Below are positions 8,135-17,312 of a DNA stretch of 64,000 nt, piece by piece. Under the pieces are notes generated by a model. It was not told where the DNA came from. It saw only the letters and a list, made by a program, of their open reading frames with translations, and did not search any database. Both the position numbers and the translations under genes were made by a program. This DNA comes from Candidatus Oscillochloris fontis (GTDB lineage: Bacteria > Chloroflexota > Chloroflexia > Chloroflexales > Chloroflexaceae), in the NCBI RefSeq assembly GCF_004138135.1, contig NZ_RYFD01000001.1, forward strand, positions 124,001-188,000. Reading direction: 5' to 3'. How positions within the stretch are numbered: position 1 is the stretch's first letter; each line of letters begins with the position of its first letter.

Positions 8135-9871
8135 TTAGTGGAGTACCGGCTCTTCAACTCCCATCAACTCGTACACCTTGCGCAAAATAGTATTGCGGGC
8201 AAAGGGCAACGAGTTATACTGGGTATAGCTCTCAACCGGGATACACAGTTCAGCCTGGATGAGTTTAGCTAGTTGGCCCTGGTAATTGACTTCCGGTACC
8301 AGCACGATCTCGACATCCTGCGTAAACTCGCGGATGGCATCAACCGGCAGCGGCCAGACCATCTGGAGTTGCAGCACGGCTAGATCGTGACCAGCCTTAT
8401 GGGCAACCCGCAGCGCACCCCGGCAGGCACCGGCGGTGGTACCCCAGCAGATGATCCCCACCTTGGCCTTGGGGCTGCCGAAACGCTGCACATAGGCGCG
8501 GCTGGCCTTGAGCGGGGCCAACTTCTCCCAGCGCTTCTTGCTCATCGTCGTGTGGGCCTCTGGGGTTGAGGCCGGGCTACCAAACTCGTTGTGCTCCAAG
8601 CCGGTGGCGGTATAGTTGGCGTTCAGCATCCCCGGCGCAGCCATCGGCGAGATGTAGTTATCCGTCTTGGCAAAGCGCTTGTACTGCTTCGGCTCCAGAT
8701 CGCCCTCTGGGCGCAGGCGGTTGACTTGGGGGTACTGGGAGAGATCGAAGGGGTCTACTGTCTCGGTACGGTAGGAGAGCGAGTAGTCGGAGAGCACGAG
8801 CACCGGCGACTGATACTCCTCGGCCAGATTGACCCCCGCGACGGTGAGTTGGAAACACTCCTCCACCGATGCCGGAGCGAGCACAATCCGGGGCGAATCG
8901 CCGTGGCCACCATAGACCGAGATATTCAGATCGGACTGCTCGGTTTTGGTGGGGAGGCCGGTTGAAGGCCCGCCGCGCTGCGCATCCACCACCACCAGCG
9001 GGATCTCGGTCATACTCGCGAAGCCAAGCGCCTCACTCATCAGCGCCAACCCCGGCCCGGAGGTGGCGGTCATCGCCTTGCGGCCCGCATAGGAAGCCCC
9101 GATACAGGCCATCACCGAGGCGATCTCATCTTCAGCCTGAAGGTAGGCACCACCGGTCTGCATCATCGCGCTGGCCACCCCCTCCATGATCTCGGAAGCG
9201 GGGGTAATCGGATAGCCACCGAAGAACTCGATCCCGGCATGCATAGCCCCGGCGACAATCGCTTGGCTGCCGGTCATCACATAACGGTGGCGTTCACCCT
9301 CGGACTCGATCCAGAGTGCATCGGTGCGCTCGATACTCTTCGCATAGGCGATACCGGCGCGCAGTGCGGCCAGGTTGGATTCGAGAAACTCGGCCTTCTT
9401 GCCCAGTTTGGCATGCACAATATCTTCGAGCTTATTCAATCCCAGGCCGAACATACCCGCCACAACACCCAGTGCCACCACGTTCTTGCCGCGCCGATTG
9501 CCCGCCTCATTGGCGATCTTCCCAATCGGCACCGCATAGGCAATTCCGGTGTAGTTCTCAGGGGGTGTACACTCATCAGGATCGTACAAAAGGACCGATT
9601 TCGCGGCCAATGCTTGGTGATGCAGCCGCCACGCCTCTTGATTAAAGGCAAAGAGGACATCAACATCATCCCCCATCGTGCGAACCGGGTTGTTCGAGGC
9701 GCGTACCTGGAACATCACCGGGCCACCCTTGATCTCCGCCGGGGTGGTACGAAAGGTGAAGACTTGCAACCCCGACCGTGCGGCGGCCTGCGCGAGCATT
9801 TCGCCCGTCGCGCTGCTTCCGTCACCCGACTCGCCAGCCACCCGGATGACCAGATCTTCCTTTTGAATCAT
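8135..9871 (-). CDS. korA: 2-oxoacid:ferredoxin oxidoreductase, fused gamma-alpha subunit
   Basis: The 578-residue product is a fusion. Residues 1-190 are the gamma domain (VRVAGESGDGSSATGEML onward), and residues about 205-578 are the alpha domain with the pyrimidine-binding part (GGYPITPASEIMEG) and the transketolase C-terminal-like part. This domain order is typical of the two-subunit KorAB/OorAB class found in many Chloroflexota and Actinobacteria. It precedes korB by 26 to 59 bases depending on the korB start. AAGGAAG lies just upstream of the ATG. The enzyme feeds low-potential electrons to ferredoxin and could run in either direction. Confidence 0.94.
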   Translation of the reverse strand: MIQKEDLVIRVAGESGDGSSATGEMLAQAAARSGLQVFTFRTTPAEIKGGPVMFQVRASNNPVRTMGDDVDVLFAFNQEAWRLHHQALAAKSVLLYDPDECTPPENYTGIAYAVPIGKIANEAGNRRGKNVVALGVVAGMFGLGLNKLEDIVHAKLGKKAEFLESNLAALRAGIAYAKSIERTDALWIESEGERHRYVMTGSQAIVAGAMHAGIEFFGGYPITPASEIMEGVASAMMQTGGAYLQAEDEIASVMACIGASYAGRKAMTATSGPGLALMSEALGFASMTEIPLVVVDAQRGGPSTGLPTKTEQSDLNISVYGGHGDSPRIVLAPASVEECFQLTVAGVNLAEEYQSPVLVLSDYSLSYRTETVDPFDLSQYPQVNRLRPEGDLEPKQYKRFAKTDNYISPMAAPGMLNANYTATGLEHNEFGSPASTPEAHTTMSKKRWEKLAPLKASRAYVQRFGSPKAKVGIICWGTTAGACRGALRVAHKAGHDLAVLQLQMVWPLPVDAIREFTQDVEIVLVPEVNYQGQLAKLIQAELCIPVESYTQYNSLPFARNTILRKVYELMGVEEPVLH

Positions 9872-10018
9872 GGGCGTGCTTCCTTAGAGCAGTACTCTCA
9901 GTGCGGAGTATGCGGATACGTGTAGATAGTATGCTTCCCCGCAGTGCCGATGCCTACATCATAACATAATCTTGGGTTTTGTTTGTGAGACTACACAAAG
10001 CGTTGGGTTCTCCTTTCC

Positions 10019-10047
10019 TTGACAAGGATTTTGGGGGGTGCTATCCT
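10019..10047 (+). promoter_or_regulatory. Promoter of rel
   Basis: TTGACA (10019-10024) and TATCCT (10042-10047) are 17 bases apart. The -10 box is preceded by TGc, making an extended -10. Start of transcription would be near 10054. This places the promoter inside the theoretical upstream extension of the rel frame and argues that translation starts well downstream. Confidence 0.75.
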
Positions 10048-10053
10048 ACATAC

Positions 10054-10243
10054 CACCACAAGAACCACATACGCGATGGTCGCGGATGACCACACGAGTG
10101 GCGCGGACTGGCGTTCAACGCCAGCCCTTTTGCTTCTCAGGCCATGTGTATTTACACTCGCGATGGGTGTCAGGTGGCAATTGCTCCCCCGTCCGCCACC
10201 TGCCTTCCCCGCTAGATCGACCACTTCAGCTGAGGACATGGCA
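10054..10243 (+). promoter_or_regulatory. Long structured leader of rel
   Basis: About 190 bases lie between the predicted transcription start and the chosen rel ATG. Two clear hairpins are visible: CTGGCG..CGCCAG at 10108-10124, followed by a pyrimidine run, and CAGGTGGC/GCCACCTG with arms at 10171-10178 and 10195-10202. The first resembles a weak terminator. No known riboswitch was recognised. The frame of rel is open through this leader, so a longer N-terminus cannot be fully excluded. Confidence 0.45.
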
Positions 10244-12673
10244 ATGGACGACTCGACTGCTACCGCTGCGATGAGCGGCTATGAGGATCTTCCTCGTTTT
10301 CCTGGGCATCCGGCCCCTTCATCCCCCGCGTCTTCATCACGCCGCCCGCCCGATACCGAGCCGATCATCTCCCTCAGCCCCCTGCTCCAGCATCCGATTA
10401 TCGAGACCTTCGCCCAACATCTGCGCGAAAAAGAGAATCCTGATGCGACGGCAGATGGTGTACGCCGTACCTATGTGGCTGCACTCACGTCACCGACGGT
10501 CGAGGCGATCATTGGTCAGATGCACCAGTATCTTCCGAGTGGCGATGCGGATCTGATCCGGCGCGCCTACGCTTTGGCGCTGATTGCCCACGCCGGGCAG
10601 TATCGCCAGAGTGGTGAAGCCTATATTGATCACCCGGTCGCGGTGGCTTCGATCTTGCTTGAACTGCGCCTAGATGCTGAATCTATCGCCGCTGCGCTAC
10701 TGCATGATGTGGTTGAGGATACCGGGGTGCAACTCGATCTGGTGCGCAGCCAGTTTAATGGCTGTATTGCGCACTTGGTGGATGGCGTTACCAAACTGTC
10801 GGGCCTCGAAAATAAGACCAAAGAGGAACTTCAGGCCGGTTCCTACCGCAAGCTGATTATCGCGACGGCTGATGATCCGCGTGTGATCCTGATTAAGCTC
10901 GCCGACCGCCTGCATAATATGCGTACCCTTGGCGCAACGCCGCCCCATAAGCAGAAGCGCGTCGCCCGTGAGACACTCGACATCTATGCCCCGCTCGCCC
11001 ACCGTTTGGGAATGTGGCAGGTGAAGTCTGAGTTGGAGGATCTGGCCTTTAAGGCCATGAATGCCGAGCGTTACCAGGAGATCGCCCAGGGGTTGACCCT
11101 GCGGAAAGAGGCTCGTGAGCGCATCATCCAGCGCGTGATCAAACGCCTGAATGAAGCCCTCGATAAAGAGGGTATCTCCGCTCAGGTCTCCGGGCGACCC
11201 AAACATATCTACTCGATCTGGCGCAAGATGGATCGCAAGGGCTTGCCCCTCGAACGGATCTATGACCAACTTGCGGTACGGGTGATTATCCAAGAGCGCG
11301 ATCCAGAACGGGCGGTTGGCATCTGTTACCGCGTCCTAGGGGTCGTGCATATGCTCTGGACCCCCGTACTCTCCGAGTTTGATGACTATATCGCGGTTCC
11401 TAAAGAGAGTTCCTACCAGTCACTCCACACCACTGTTCTGGTTCCAGGTGGCACTCCCTGTGAGGTTCAGATCCGTACCGAGGAGATGCACCATATTGCC
11501 GAGCATGGTATCGCGGCTCACTGGCGCTATAAAGAGGGTTTTACCCGCAGCAGCGACCAGAACTATGAGGCGAAGATCAAGTGGCTGCGTGAGCTTATCT
11601 CCTGGCGGATTGAACTGACCGATGCGCGTGAGTTTGTTGAGAGCTTCAAGACCGAACTCGAAGAACAGGTCTACATCTTCACCCCCAAAGGCAAGATTAT
11701 TGATCTCCCCGAAGGCTCCACCCCTGTAGACTTTGCCTACCGCATCCACTCCGAAGTTGGTAATAAGTGTATTGGGGCCAAAGTAAATGGGCGGATCGTC
11801 CCGCTCGACTACCACTTGCGTAATGGCGAGATTGTCGAGGTGATGACGACCAAGGCCGGGCGTGGGCCGAGCCGCGATTGGCTGGGGTTTGTGAAGACGC
11901 TCGGTGCCCGTGATCATATCAAGCGCTTCTTCCGGCGTGCGGAACGTGAGGAGAATATCGCTGGTGGGCGCGATATGATCGAGAAGGAGTTGAAGCGCCT
12001 GGGGCTGAGTACGGTCAGTTTTGAGCAACTGGTAGAGCAGACCAACGCACGCTCGGTTGATGATCTCTTTGCCCTGATTGGTGCGGGTGACATTTCAGCC
12101 CGCACGGTGGCCCAAAAAGCCCTCGCCCTACAGGTCGAATCGCACCCCGAAGAGCCTTCCCACCTCGAACTCGCTACGACTCACCACGCTCCCGCTCCCA
12201 TTTCATCGAGTGGCATCCAGGTGATTGGCGTGGGTGCAGTGCATAACCGGCTGGCTAAGTGTTGTAGCCCGGTGGTCGGCGAGCCGATTGTTGGCTACGT
12301 CACCCGTGGGCGTGGGGTTACGGTACATCGCGCCGATTGTCGTACCATCGTCAATGAACGTGACCGGGCGCGGCTGATTGATGTCACCTGGGGTGGTCAG
12401 CAACCGCGTGGCTACTCGGTGCCGGTACGGGTCGAGTCGTGGGATCGGGTCGGTTTGTGGCGCGATGTCTCGATGGTGATCGCCGATGCGGGGGTGAATA
12501 TCGAGCGGGTTGAGCAGGGTAGCACGCGGCGGGTCGGGCGGGCGGTGTTGCATGTCACATGCACGATCCAGTCTATTAGCCAGCTCTCGACGCTGCTCGA
12601 CAAGCTCAACCGCATCCCCGATGTAATCGAGGCGCGCCGCGAGAACCAGAGCACGGCCAAGTCGGGGGATTGA
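10244..12673 (+). CDS. rel: Bifunctional (p)ppGpp synthetase/hydrolase (RelA/SpoT family)
   Basis: The 809-residue protein has the full Rel layout. It starts with an HD hydrolase domain (AALLHDVVEDTG, DRLHNMRT) that keeps the metal-binding His-Asp pair. A synthetase domain (GRPKHIYSIWRKM, AVPKESSYQSLHTTV) follows, then a TGS domain (YIFTPKGKIIDLPEGSTP) and a C-terminal ACT domain. It makes and degrades the alarmone ppGpp during starvation. The ATG at 10244 is chosen because GAGGA (10232-10236) is 7 bases upstream. The frame is open back to 10019, but that extension overlaps the promoter and has no family homology that I recognise. Confidence 0.95.
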   Translation: MDDSTATAAMSGYEDLPRFPGHPAPSSPASSSRRPPDTEPIISLSPLLQHPIIETFAQHLREKENPDATADGVRRTYVAALTSPTVEAIIGQMHQYLPSGDADLIRRAYALALIAHAGQYRQSGEAYIDHPVAVASILLELRLDAESIAAALLHDVVEDTGVQLDLVRSQFNGCIAHLVDGVTKLSGLENKTKEELQAGSYRKLIIATADDPRVILIKLADRLHNMRTLGATPPHKQKRVARETLDIYAPLAHRLGMWQVKSELEDLAFKAMNAERYQEIAQGLTLRKEARERIIQRVIKRLNEALDKEGISAQVSGRPKHIYSIWRKMDRKGLPLERIYDQLAVRVIIQERDPERAVGICYRVLGVVHMLWTPVLSEFDDYIAVPKESSYQSLHTTVLVPGGTPCEVQIRTEEMHHIAEHGIAAHWRYKEGFTRSSDQNYEAKIKWLRELISWRIELTDAREFVESFKTELEEQVYIFTPKGKIIDLPEGSTPVDFAYRIHSEVGNKCIGAKVNGRIVPLDYHLRNGEIVEVMTTKAGRGPSRDWLGFVKTLGARDHIKRFFRRAEREENIAGGRDMIEKELKRLGLSTVSFEQLVEQTNARSVDDLFALIGAGDISARTVAQKALALQVESHPEEPSHLELATTHHAPAPISSSGIQVIGVGAVHNRLAKCCSPVVGEPIVGYVTRGRGVTVHRADCRTIVNERDRARLIDVTWGGQQPRGYSVPVRVESWDRVGLWRDVSMVIADAGVNIERVEQGSTRRVGRAVLHVTCTIQSISQLSTLLDKLNRIPDVIEARRENQSTAKSGD

Positions 12674-12681
12674 AGCACCTC

Positions 12682-12775
12682 TTGACGCAAAGATTTTGAT
12701 TGGAGCATATCTTGAAGGCTTTGCGCCTTGGCGTCTTTGCGTCAAAACCTGGATGCTAGGGGAAGTGTAACTAGT
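12682..12775. repeat. Repeat family B, copy 1 (between rel and mutY)
   Basis: TTGACGCAAAG (12682-12692) and CTTTGCGTCAA (12735-12745) form an inverted repeat around a less conserved centre. The right flank GCTAGGGGAAGTGT resembles the outer end of the full-length family B copies, while the left outer end is missing. The repeat ends just before the mutY start. Confidence 0.8.
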
Positions 12776-12778
12776 TCC

Positions 12779-13663
12779 ATGCTCGCCAATCTCCTTCTGG
12801 CCTGGTTTGCCCAACACGCCCGCGATCTGCCCTGGCGGCGCAGCCGCGATCCCTACCCGATCCTCGTCGCCGAGGTGATGCTCCAGCAGACCCAGGTGGA
12901 TCGGGTGCTGCCCAAATATCACGCCTTCTTGGCCGCCTTTCCCAACGTGGCCGCGCTGGCGAGCGCCCCCACTGCGGAGGTGATCCGCTCCTGGGCGGGG
13001 CTGGGCTACAACCGGCGGGCGGTCAATCTGCAACGGGCGGTCCAGGTGGTGCAGACGCAGTATGGCGGGGAGTTCCCGCAGAGCGTGGAGGCGCTACGCG
13101 GCTTACCGGGGGTTGGCCCCTACACCGCTGGAGCTATCGCCTGTTTTGCCTTTGAGCAGGATGTGGTCTTTATGGACACCAACATCCGCCGCGTCTTGCG
13201 GCGGGCGCTGGTCGGCCCCGACAGTAACGATCCACCACCCCATGACCGTGCGTTGCTCGATCTGAGTGCGGCGCTGCTCCCCAATGGCCAGGGCTGGGCC
13301 TGGAACCAGGCGTTGATGGAGCTAGGGGCTTTGATCTGTAGCGCCACCACCCCGGCATGTGGGCGCTGCCCCATCCAGCGCGTGTGTTGTGCCGCTGCGG
13401 CAACGGGCAGCCCCAGCCTGCCACGCCCGCTGCGCCGGGTGGCCGAGGGCAAACGCGAGGCGTACCACGGTTCACGGCGCTGGCTGCGCGGGCGGATCAT
13501 TGACGCCCTCCGCCAGCATCCCCACTTGAGCCTGAGCCACCTGGGGCCACTCCTCAAACCCGACTACCGCGCCGATGATGAGGCGTGGCTGCGCGATTTG
13601 GTGCAGGGCTTGGTACGTGATGGCTTAGTGCAGGTGGACGGCGATGTCGTAGGGTTGCCATAG
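12779..13663 (+). CDS. mutY: Adenine DNA glycosylase without NUDIX domain
   Basis: The 294-residue protein has the MutY catalytic core: AEVMLQQTQVDRVLPKY with the catalytic Glu, a helix-hairpin-helix (LRGLPGVGPYTAGAI), the Asp in VVFMDTNIRR, and the iron-sulfur loop C-x6-C-x2-C-x5-C (ICSATTPACGRCPIQRVC). It removes adenine mispaired with 8-oxoguanine. The C-terminal NUDIX domain that reads 8-oxoguanine in the classical enzyme (about 350 residues) is absent. Instead there is a short winged-helix-like tail of about 70 residues. The ATG at 12779 is preferred. An in-frame TTG at 12728 lies inside the family B repeat. Confidence 0.9.
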   Translation: MLANLLLAWFAQHARDLPWRRSRDPYPILVAEVMLQQTQVDRVLPKYHAFLAAFPNVAALASAPTAEVIRSWAGLGYNRRAVNLQRAVQVVQTQYGGEFPQSVEALRGLPGVGPYTAGAIACFAFEQDVVFMDTNIRRVLRRALVGPDSNDPPPHDRALLDLSAALLPNGQGWAWNQALMELGALICSATTPACGRCPIQRVCCAAAATGSPSLPRPLRRVAEGKREAYHGSRRWLRGRIIDALRQHPHLSLSHLGPLLKPDYRADDEAWLRDLVQGLVRDGLVQVDGDVVGLP

Positions 13664-13681
13664 TGGGTATAATGGATCAAA

Positions 13682-13827
13682 GCATGGGCAAAGTTGTTGG
13701 GGCTGCACCCCAAGCCCCATTTTTTGTGGTGTTTTGGCGGCGAAGCCGCCAAAACACCACAAAAAAATTCTGCGGGGGCGGCGCAGCCGACCCCGAACCC
13801 CCACCGGAGGTGACTTTGCACATACCC
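13682..13827. mobile_element. Repeat family A, copy 1 (MITE-like, about 146 bp)
   Basis: The element has three nested hairpins: CTTGGGG-type, a long central stem with the TTTTGGCGG/CCGCCAAAA core flanked by T and A runs, and a GCGGGGGCG-type stem. Its right end is GACTTTGCACATACCC, a near copy of the family end. The left end is degenerate (GCATGGGCAAAGT). The central hairpin with T- and A-runs could terminate transcription in both directions. No open reading frame in it encodes a transposase. Confidence 0.85.
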
Positions 13828-13849
13828 TGTGTATAGATAGATTCTATGC

Positions 13850-13878
13850 TTGACCCTACTACAACGCTGTGTTACAGT
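13850..13878 (+). promoter_or_regulatory. Promoter of rlmI
   Basis: TTGACC (13850-13855) and TACAGT (13873-13878) are separated by 17 bases, with TGt directly before the -10. Transcription would begin near 13885, 23 bases before the rlmI ATG. It lies just outside the family A element. Confidence 0.6.
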
Positions 13879-13907
13879 GTTTCTTCATAGGCGAGCGAGA
13901 ACGGCTT

Positions 13908-15098
13908 ATGGCAACCATCACCCTGCGTCCCGGCAAAGAACGGCCCGTCATTCAACACCATCCCTGGATCTTCTCGGGGGCAATTGCGGCTGTGCGCGGT
14001 GATCCACTGGATGGTGAGCCGGTTGATGTCCTTGCCGCATCGGGCGATTGGTTAGCGCGTGGGTTGTGGAGTGGCCGTTCGCAGATCCGTGTGCGGCTCT
14101 GTACGTGGGACCCCAACCGCGATCTGGATGCCGAGTGGCTCCATGATCGGGTCGCCCGCGCTCTGGCGGGGCGGCGTCATCTGCTGAACGACCCGGAGTG
14201 TGCGTGCCGCCTCGTCTTTAGCGAGGCGGATGGCTTGCCCGGCCTGATTGTTGATCGCTACGGGCACTACCTGAGTGTGCAGATTCTTACCCAGGGGATG
14301 GAGTTACGTCGCGAGGCACTGGTGCGTTCGCTGGTCGAACTGCTCAACCCGCTGGGGATCTTCGAGCGCAGTGATGTCGAGATGCGCGAGAAGGAGGGCT
14401 TGCCACCCGCCGAAGGGGTGTTGTGGGGCCAAGCGCCACCCAACCAACTCGTGTTGCGCCCGATTGGTGTTGATCCGCCCCGTTTTCTGGTTGATCTGCA
14501 AACTGGCCAGAAGACTGGCTCCTACCTCGATCAGGCGCTCAACCGGGCGCATGTCGCCGCGTATTGTGCCGGAGCCGAGGTGCTCGACTGCTTCACCTAC
14601 AGTGGTGGCTTCTCGCTCTATGCCGCCCGTGCTGGTGCGAACCACCTCACCCTGATTGATACCAGCCCCGCCGCACTCGATCTCGCACGCCAACATCTGG
14701 TGCTCAACGAGCTTGAAACCCCCGCCGAGTTTGTCGAGGGTGATGTCTTTAAGGTGTTGCGTACCTACCGCGAGCAACAGCGCCGCTTTGATGTGATCAT
14801 CCTTGATCCACCCAAGTTTGCGCATAGCCAAGCCCATATTGATCGTGCGGCGCGTGGCTATAAGGATATTAACCTGCTGGCTATGCAACTGCTCCGTCCG
14901 GGTGGTATCCTCGCCACCTTCAGTTGTTCCGGCCTCGTCTCGACCGATCTGTTCCAGAAGATTGTCTTTGGTGCATCGGTTGATGCCCGTCGTGATGCCC
15001 AGATTATCGAGCGACTCGCTCAGTCGCCCGATCATCCCATACTCTTGACCTTTCCGGAGAGTGAGTATCTCAAAGGCTTTGTGTGCCGCATCTGGTGA
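13908..15098 (+). CDS. rlmI: 23S rRNA (cytosine-C5)-methyltransferase, RlmI family
   Basis: The 396-residue product combines an N-terminal PUA domain (ITLRPGKERPVIQHHPWIFSG) with a class I SAM-dependent methyltransferase domain (VLDCFTYSGGFSLYAARAG, DVIILDPPKFAHSQ, FSCSGLVSTDLF). The DPPK and CSG motifs match the RlmI/YccW group, which uses the Cys of the last motif in catalysis. The E. coli enzyme methylates C1962 of 23S rRNA. The ATG at 13908 starts at the conserved MATITLRPG. An earlier ATG at 13869 overlaps the promoter and is unlikely. Confidence 0.92.
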   Translation: MATITLRPGKERPVIQHHPWIFSGAIAAVRGDPLDGEPVDVLAASGDWLARGLWSGRSQIRVRLCTWDPNRDLDAEWLHDRVARALAGRRHLLNDPECACRLVFSEADGLPGLIVDRYGHYLSVQILTQGMELRREALVRSLVELLNPLGIFERSDVEMREKEGLPPAEGVLWGQAPPNQLVLRPIGVDPPRFLVDLQTGQKTGSYLDQALNRAHVAAYCAGAEVLDCFTYSGGFSLYAARAGANHLTLIDTSPAALDLARQHLVLNELETPAEFVEGDVFKVLRTYREQQRRFDVIILDPPKFAHSQAHIDRAARGYKDINLLAMQLLRPGGILATFSCSGLVSTDLFQKIVFGASVDARRDAQIIERLAQSPDHPILLTFPESEYLKGFVCRIW

Positions 15099-15161
15099 TG
15101 GGAGATGGTCGCTGTTTGGTACACCCAACCAAGGAGTGAGCATCTGCAATCTGCAACCACA

Positions 15162-16358
15162 ATGAGCTATACCATTTTTGAAGACGGCCATATCTCAAGC
15201 CCGCACGGCTTTCGAGCCACAGGTGTCTCCTGTGGACTGAAGGATGGCAGCAAGGCCCGCGACCTTGCACTTGTCTACTCGCTCCACCCGTGTAAGGTGG
15301 CAGCCATGTTTACCAGCAGTGTCACGCGGGCTGCGCCGGTCTATCTGAGTCAGGCGATCCTCTCGCGTAATCGTGAGGCGATTCGGGCGGTCATGATCAA
15401 CTCCGGGCATGCCAATGCTGGGACGGGGCAGTCGGGGTTGACGGACGCGGTCGAGTGTGCCAAGCTGCTTGCCGATGAGTTGGAGATCCAGCGTGATGGC
15501 GTCATGCTCATGTCTACCGGGATCATTGGGCTGCCGCTGCCGATGGTCAAGATGCGCGATGGTATTCGGCGTGCGGTGAGCGAGTTGGATAGTGGAGGCG
15601 GGCGGCGTGCCGCCGTGGCTATTCTCACTACCGATGTTCGGCCCAAGGAGCGGGTCTACCGGGTGCAACTCGCTGAGGGTCATCGGGTTACCCTCGCGGG
15701 CATGGCCAAAGGCACGCGCATGATCCATCCGCGCCTGGGCACGATGCTCTGTCTGATGACCACCGATGTTTCGATTGACCAGCGTCTATTGGCCCAATCG
15801 CTCAATCAGAGTGTCAACCACAGCTTCAATCGGCTCAACCTGGATGGTGATTGTAGCCCCAACGATACGGTCATGATCCTGGCCAATGGTGCCGCCGAAG
15901 GGCCGATGATCACCGATGCCACCTCGCGTGAGTTTGCGGCATGGCAGGAGGCGCTCAACCATCTCTGCAATGATCTGGCGCAACAGATTGTGCGTGATGC
16001 CTCTACCGGCGGTAAGGTGATTGAGGTGACGGTGCGCGGTGCGCCCAACGAAGAGGTGGCGCGCAAAGTGTGTGATGTGGTGGCCCAATCAACGGCGGTG
16101 CGTGCGGCATGTATGCGGAACATGCCCGATTGGGGTACGCTGTTAGCTGCGATTGGATCGAGTGGCGTCGATCTGCGCCCCGAATTGCTTGAACTGCGGG
16201 TTGGCCATCTGCTGTTGATGATCGAGGGCTTACCCTGTCCCTTCGATCATTCGACAGCCATGCAACTCTTTACCAGCCCTGAGGTCAATTTTATGATTGA
16301 TTTACACTTCGGGCCAGCCGAAGCGAGCGTCATCACCTGCACATGGCACGAGGAGTAG
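15162..16358 (+). CDS. argJ: Glutamate N-acetyltransferase / amino-acid acetyltransferase
   Basis: ArgJ recycles the acetyl group in arginine synthesis, moving it from N-acetylornithine to glutamate. The 398-residue chain has the family marks TGVSCGLK, MFTSSVTRAAPV, INSGHANAGTGQ and the self-cleavage site GMAKGTRMIHPRLGTMLCL, where the Thr of GTM becomes the N-terminal nucleophile of the beta chain. The ATG at 15162 fits the family start. A good AAGGAG is too far upstream (15131) to serve it directly, so the start is less sure than the function. No other arg gene is adjacent. Confidence 0.93.
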   Translation: MSYTIFEDGHISSPHGFRATGVSCGLKDGSKARDLALVYSLHPCKVAAMFTSSVTRAAPVYLSQAILSRNREAIRAVMINSGHANAGTGQSGLTDAVECAKLLADELEIQRDGVMLMSTGIIGLPLPMVKMRDGIRRAVSELDSGGGRRAAVAILTTDVRPKERVYRVQLAEGHRVTLAGMAKGTRMIHPRLGTMLCLMTTDVSIDQRLLAQSLNQSVNHSFNRLNLDGDCSPNDTVMILANGAAEGPMITDATSREFAAWQEALNHLCNDLAQQIVRDASTGGKVIEVTVRGAPNEEVARKVCDVVAQSTAVRAACMRNMPDWGTLLAAIGSSGVDLRPELLELRVGHLLLMIEGLPCPFDHSTAMQLFTSPEVNFMIDLHFGPAEASVITCTWHEE

Positions 16359-16368
16359 CCACAAAACT

Positions 16369-17007
16369 ATGATCCAGCAACTCCCGCTCTTTCCACTAGG
16401 GACGGTTCTCTTCCCTGGTAGCACGCTCAATCTGCACATCTTTGAAGAGCGTTACCGCACGATGATTGGGAAGTGCATTGTGGAAGATGTACCCTTTGGG
16501 GTCGTCTATCTACGTGCGGGAGATGAGGTCAGTGAAGATCGCCCGTTGGCGCTTCCCGCCGAGACGGCGAGTATCGGTACAATTGCTCAGATCAATGCAC
16601 ATGTCCGCTTGGAGGATGGACGCTATCTGATCAATGCGATTGGTATGCAGCGCTTCCACCTCCAATACATTATCCAACGTGCCCCCTATATGGTGGGAAT
16701 GGTGATGCCGCTCGCAGAAGAGAGTGGCGCGCAGGTGGATGTAGCGGCTAGAGAACTCCGCGCTGTCTATCGGCGCTATTGGCAGGCCGTCTCGGTGGCA
16801 TCGGGCGCACCGGTCGAGGCCGAAGATCTGCCCGTGGCTCCTGAAGCTCTGGCCTACTACCTCGCTGATCGGTGTCAGGTTTCGTATGTACAGAAGCAGC
16901 GCTGGTTGGAGATGGAGTTGATCGCCCGACTGCGGAGTTTGGGCAGTGAACTGATGAGTGAATTAGCTATTTTGCCGCCGTCAGTAGGATTAGGCAATCT
17001 GAATTAA
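16369..17007 (+). CDS. LON substrate-binding domain protein
   Basis: The 212-residue protein consists of one Lon N-terminal (substrate-binding) domain: QLPLFPLGTVLFPGSTLNLHIFEERYR at the start is characteristic. There is no ATPase or protease part, so it is one of the stand-alone LON-domain proteins of unknown role. GAGGAG (16350-16355) lies 13 bases before the ATG and overlaps the end of argJ, suggesting co-transcription with argJ and the next two genes. Confidence 0.85.
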   Translation: MIQQLPLFPLGTVLFPGSTLNLHIFEERYRTMIGKCIVEDVPFGVVYLRAGDEVSEDRPLALPAETASIGTIAQINAHVRLEDGRYLINAIGMQRFHLQYIIQRAPYMVGMVMPLAEESGAQVDVAARELRAVYRRYWQAVSVASGAPVEAEDLPVAPEALAYYLADRCQVSYVQKQRWLEMELIARLRSLGSELMSELAILPPSVGLGNLN

Positions 17008-17024
17008 CCTCTTCTTCTACACCT

Positions 17025-17309
17025 ATGGTTATTGGGGTTTGCACACTCACCCTGCATATCTTCGCCGCCCATTCGCTCAAAGAGAAGCGCCAGGTGGTCA
17101 AATCGCTCTTGGCACGGGTACGCAACGAGTTTAATGTCTCGATTGCCGAAGTGGGCGATCACGACATCTGGCAGAGCGCCGAGTTGGGCATCGCCTGTGT
17201 GAGTACCGACCAGAGCTATGCCCATGGCCAGCTAGAGGCGGTGATCCGCTTTATCGAACGTACTCGTCCAGATGCACCGATTGGTGGGTATGAGATAGAG
17301 ATGCTGTAA
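17025..17309 (+). CDS. DUF503 (YlxP-like) protein
   Basis: This small protein of 94 residues has the DUF503 pattern: MVIGVCTLTLHIFAAHSLKEKR, then VKSLLARVRNEFNVSIAEV and a late Ile-Glu-Arg helix. Members are often found near translation and ribosome-assembly genes, but their role is unproven. It is 17 bases after the LON gene and 3 bases before the chelatase-like gene, so the three are probably one operon. Confidence 0.85.
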   Translation: MVIGVCTLTLHIFAAHSLKEKRQVVKSLLARVRNEFNVSIAEVGDHDIWQSAELGIACVSTDQSYAHGQLEAVIRFIERTRPDAPIGGYEIEML

Positions 17310-17312
17310 CCT

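Noticed and set aside
10019-10243. N-terminal extension of Rel
   Set aside because: It overlaps a near-consensus promoter and has low-complexity sequence. A better start with a ribosome-binding site is at 10244.
13682-13827. Family A as a simple terminator
   Set aside because: The central hairpin could terminate, but the terminal inverted repeats and the dispersed copies in both orientations point to an element, not only a terminator.
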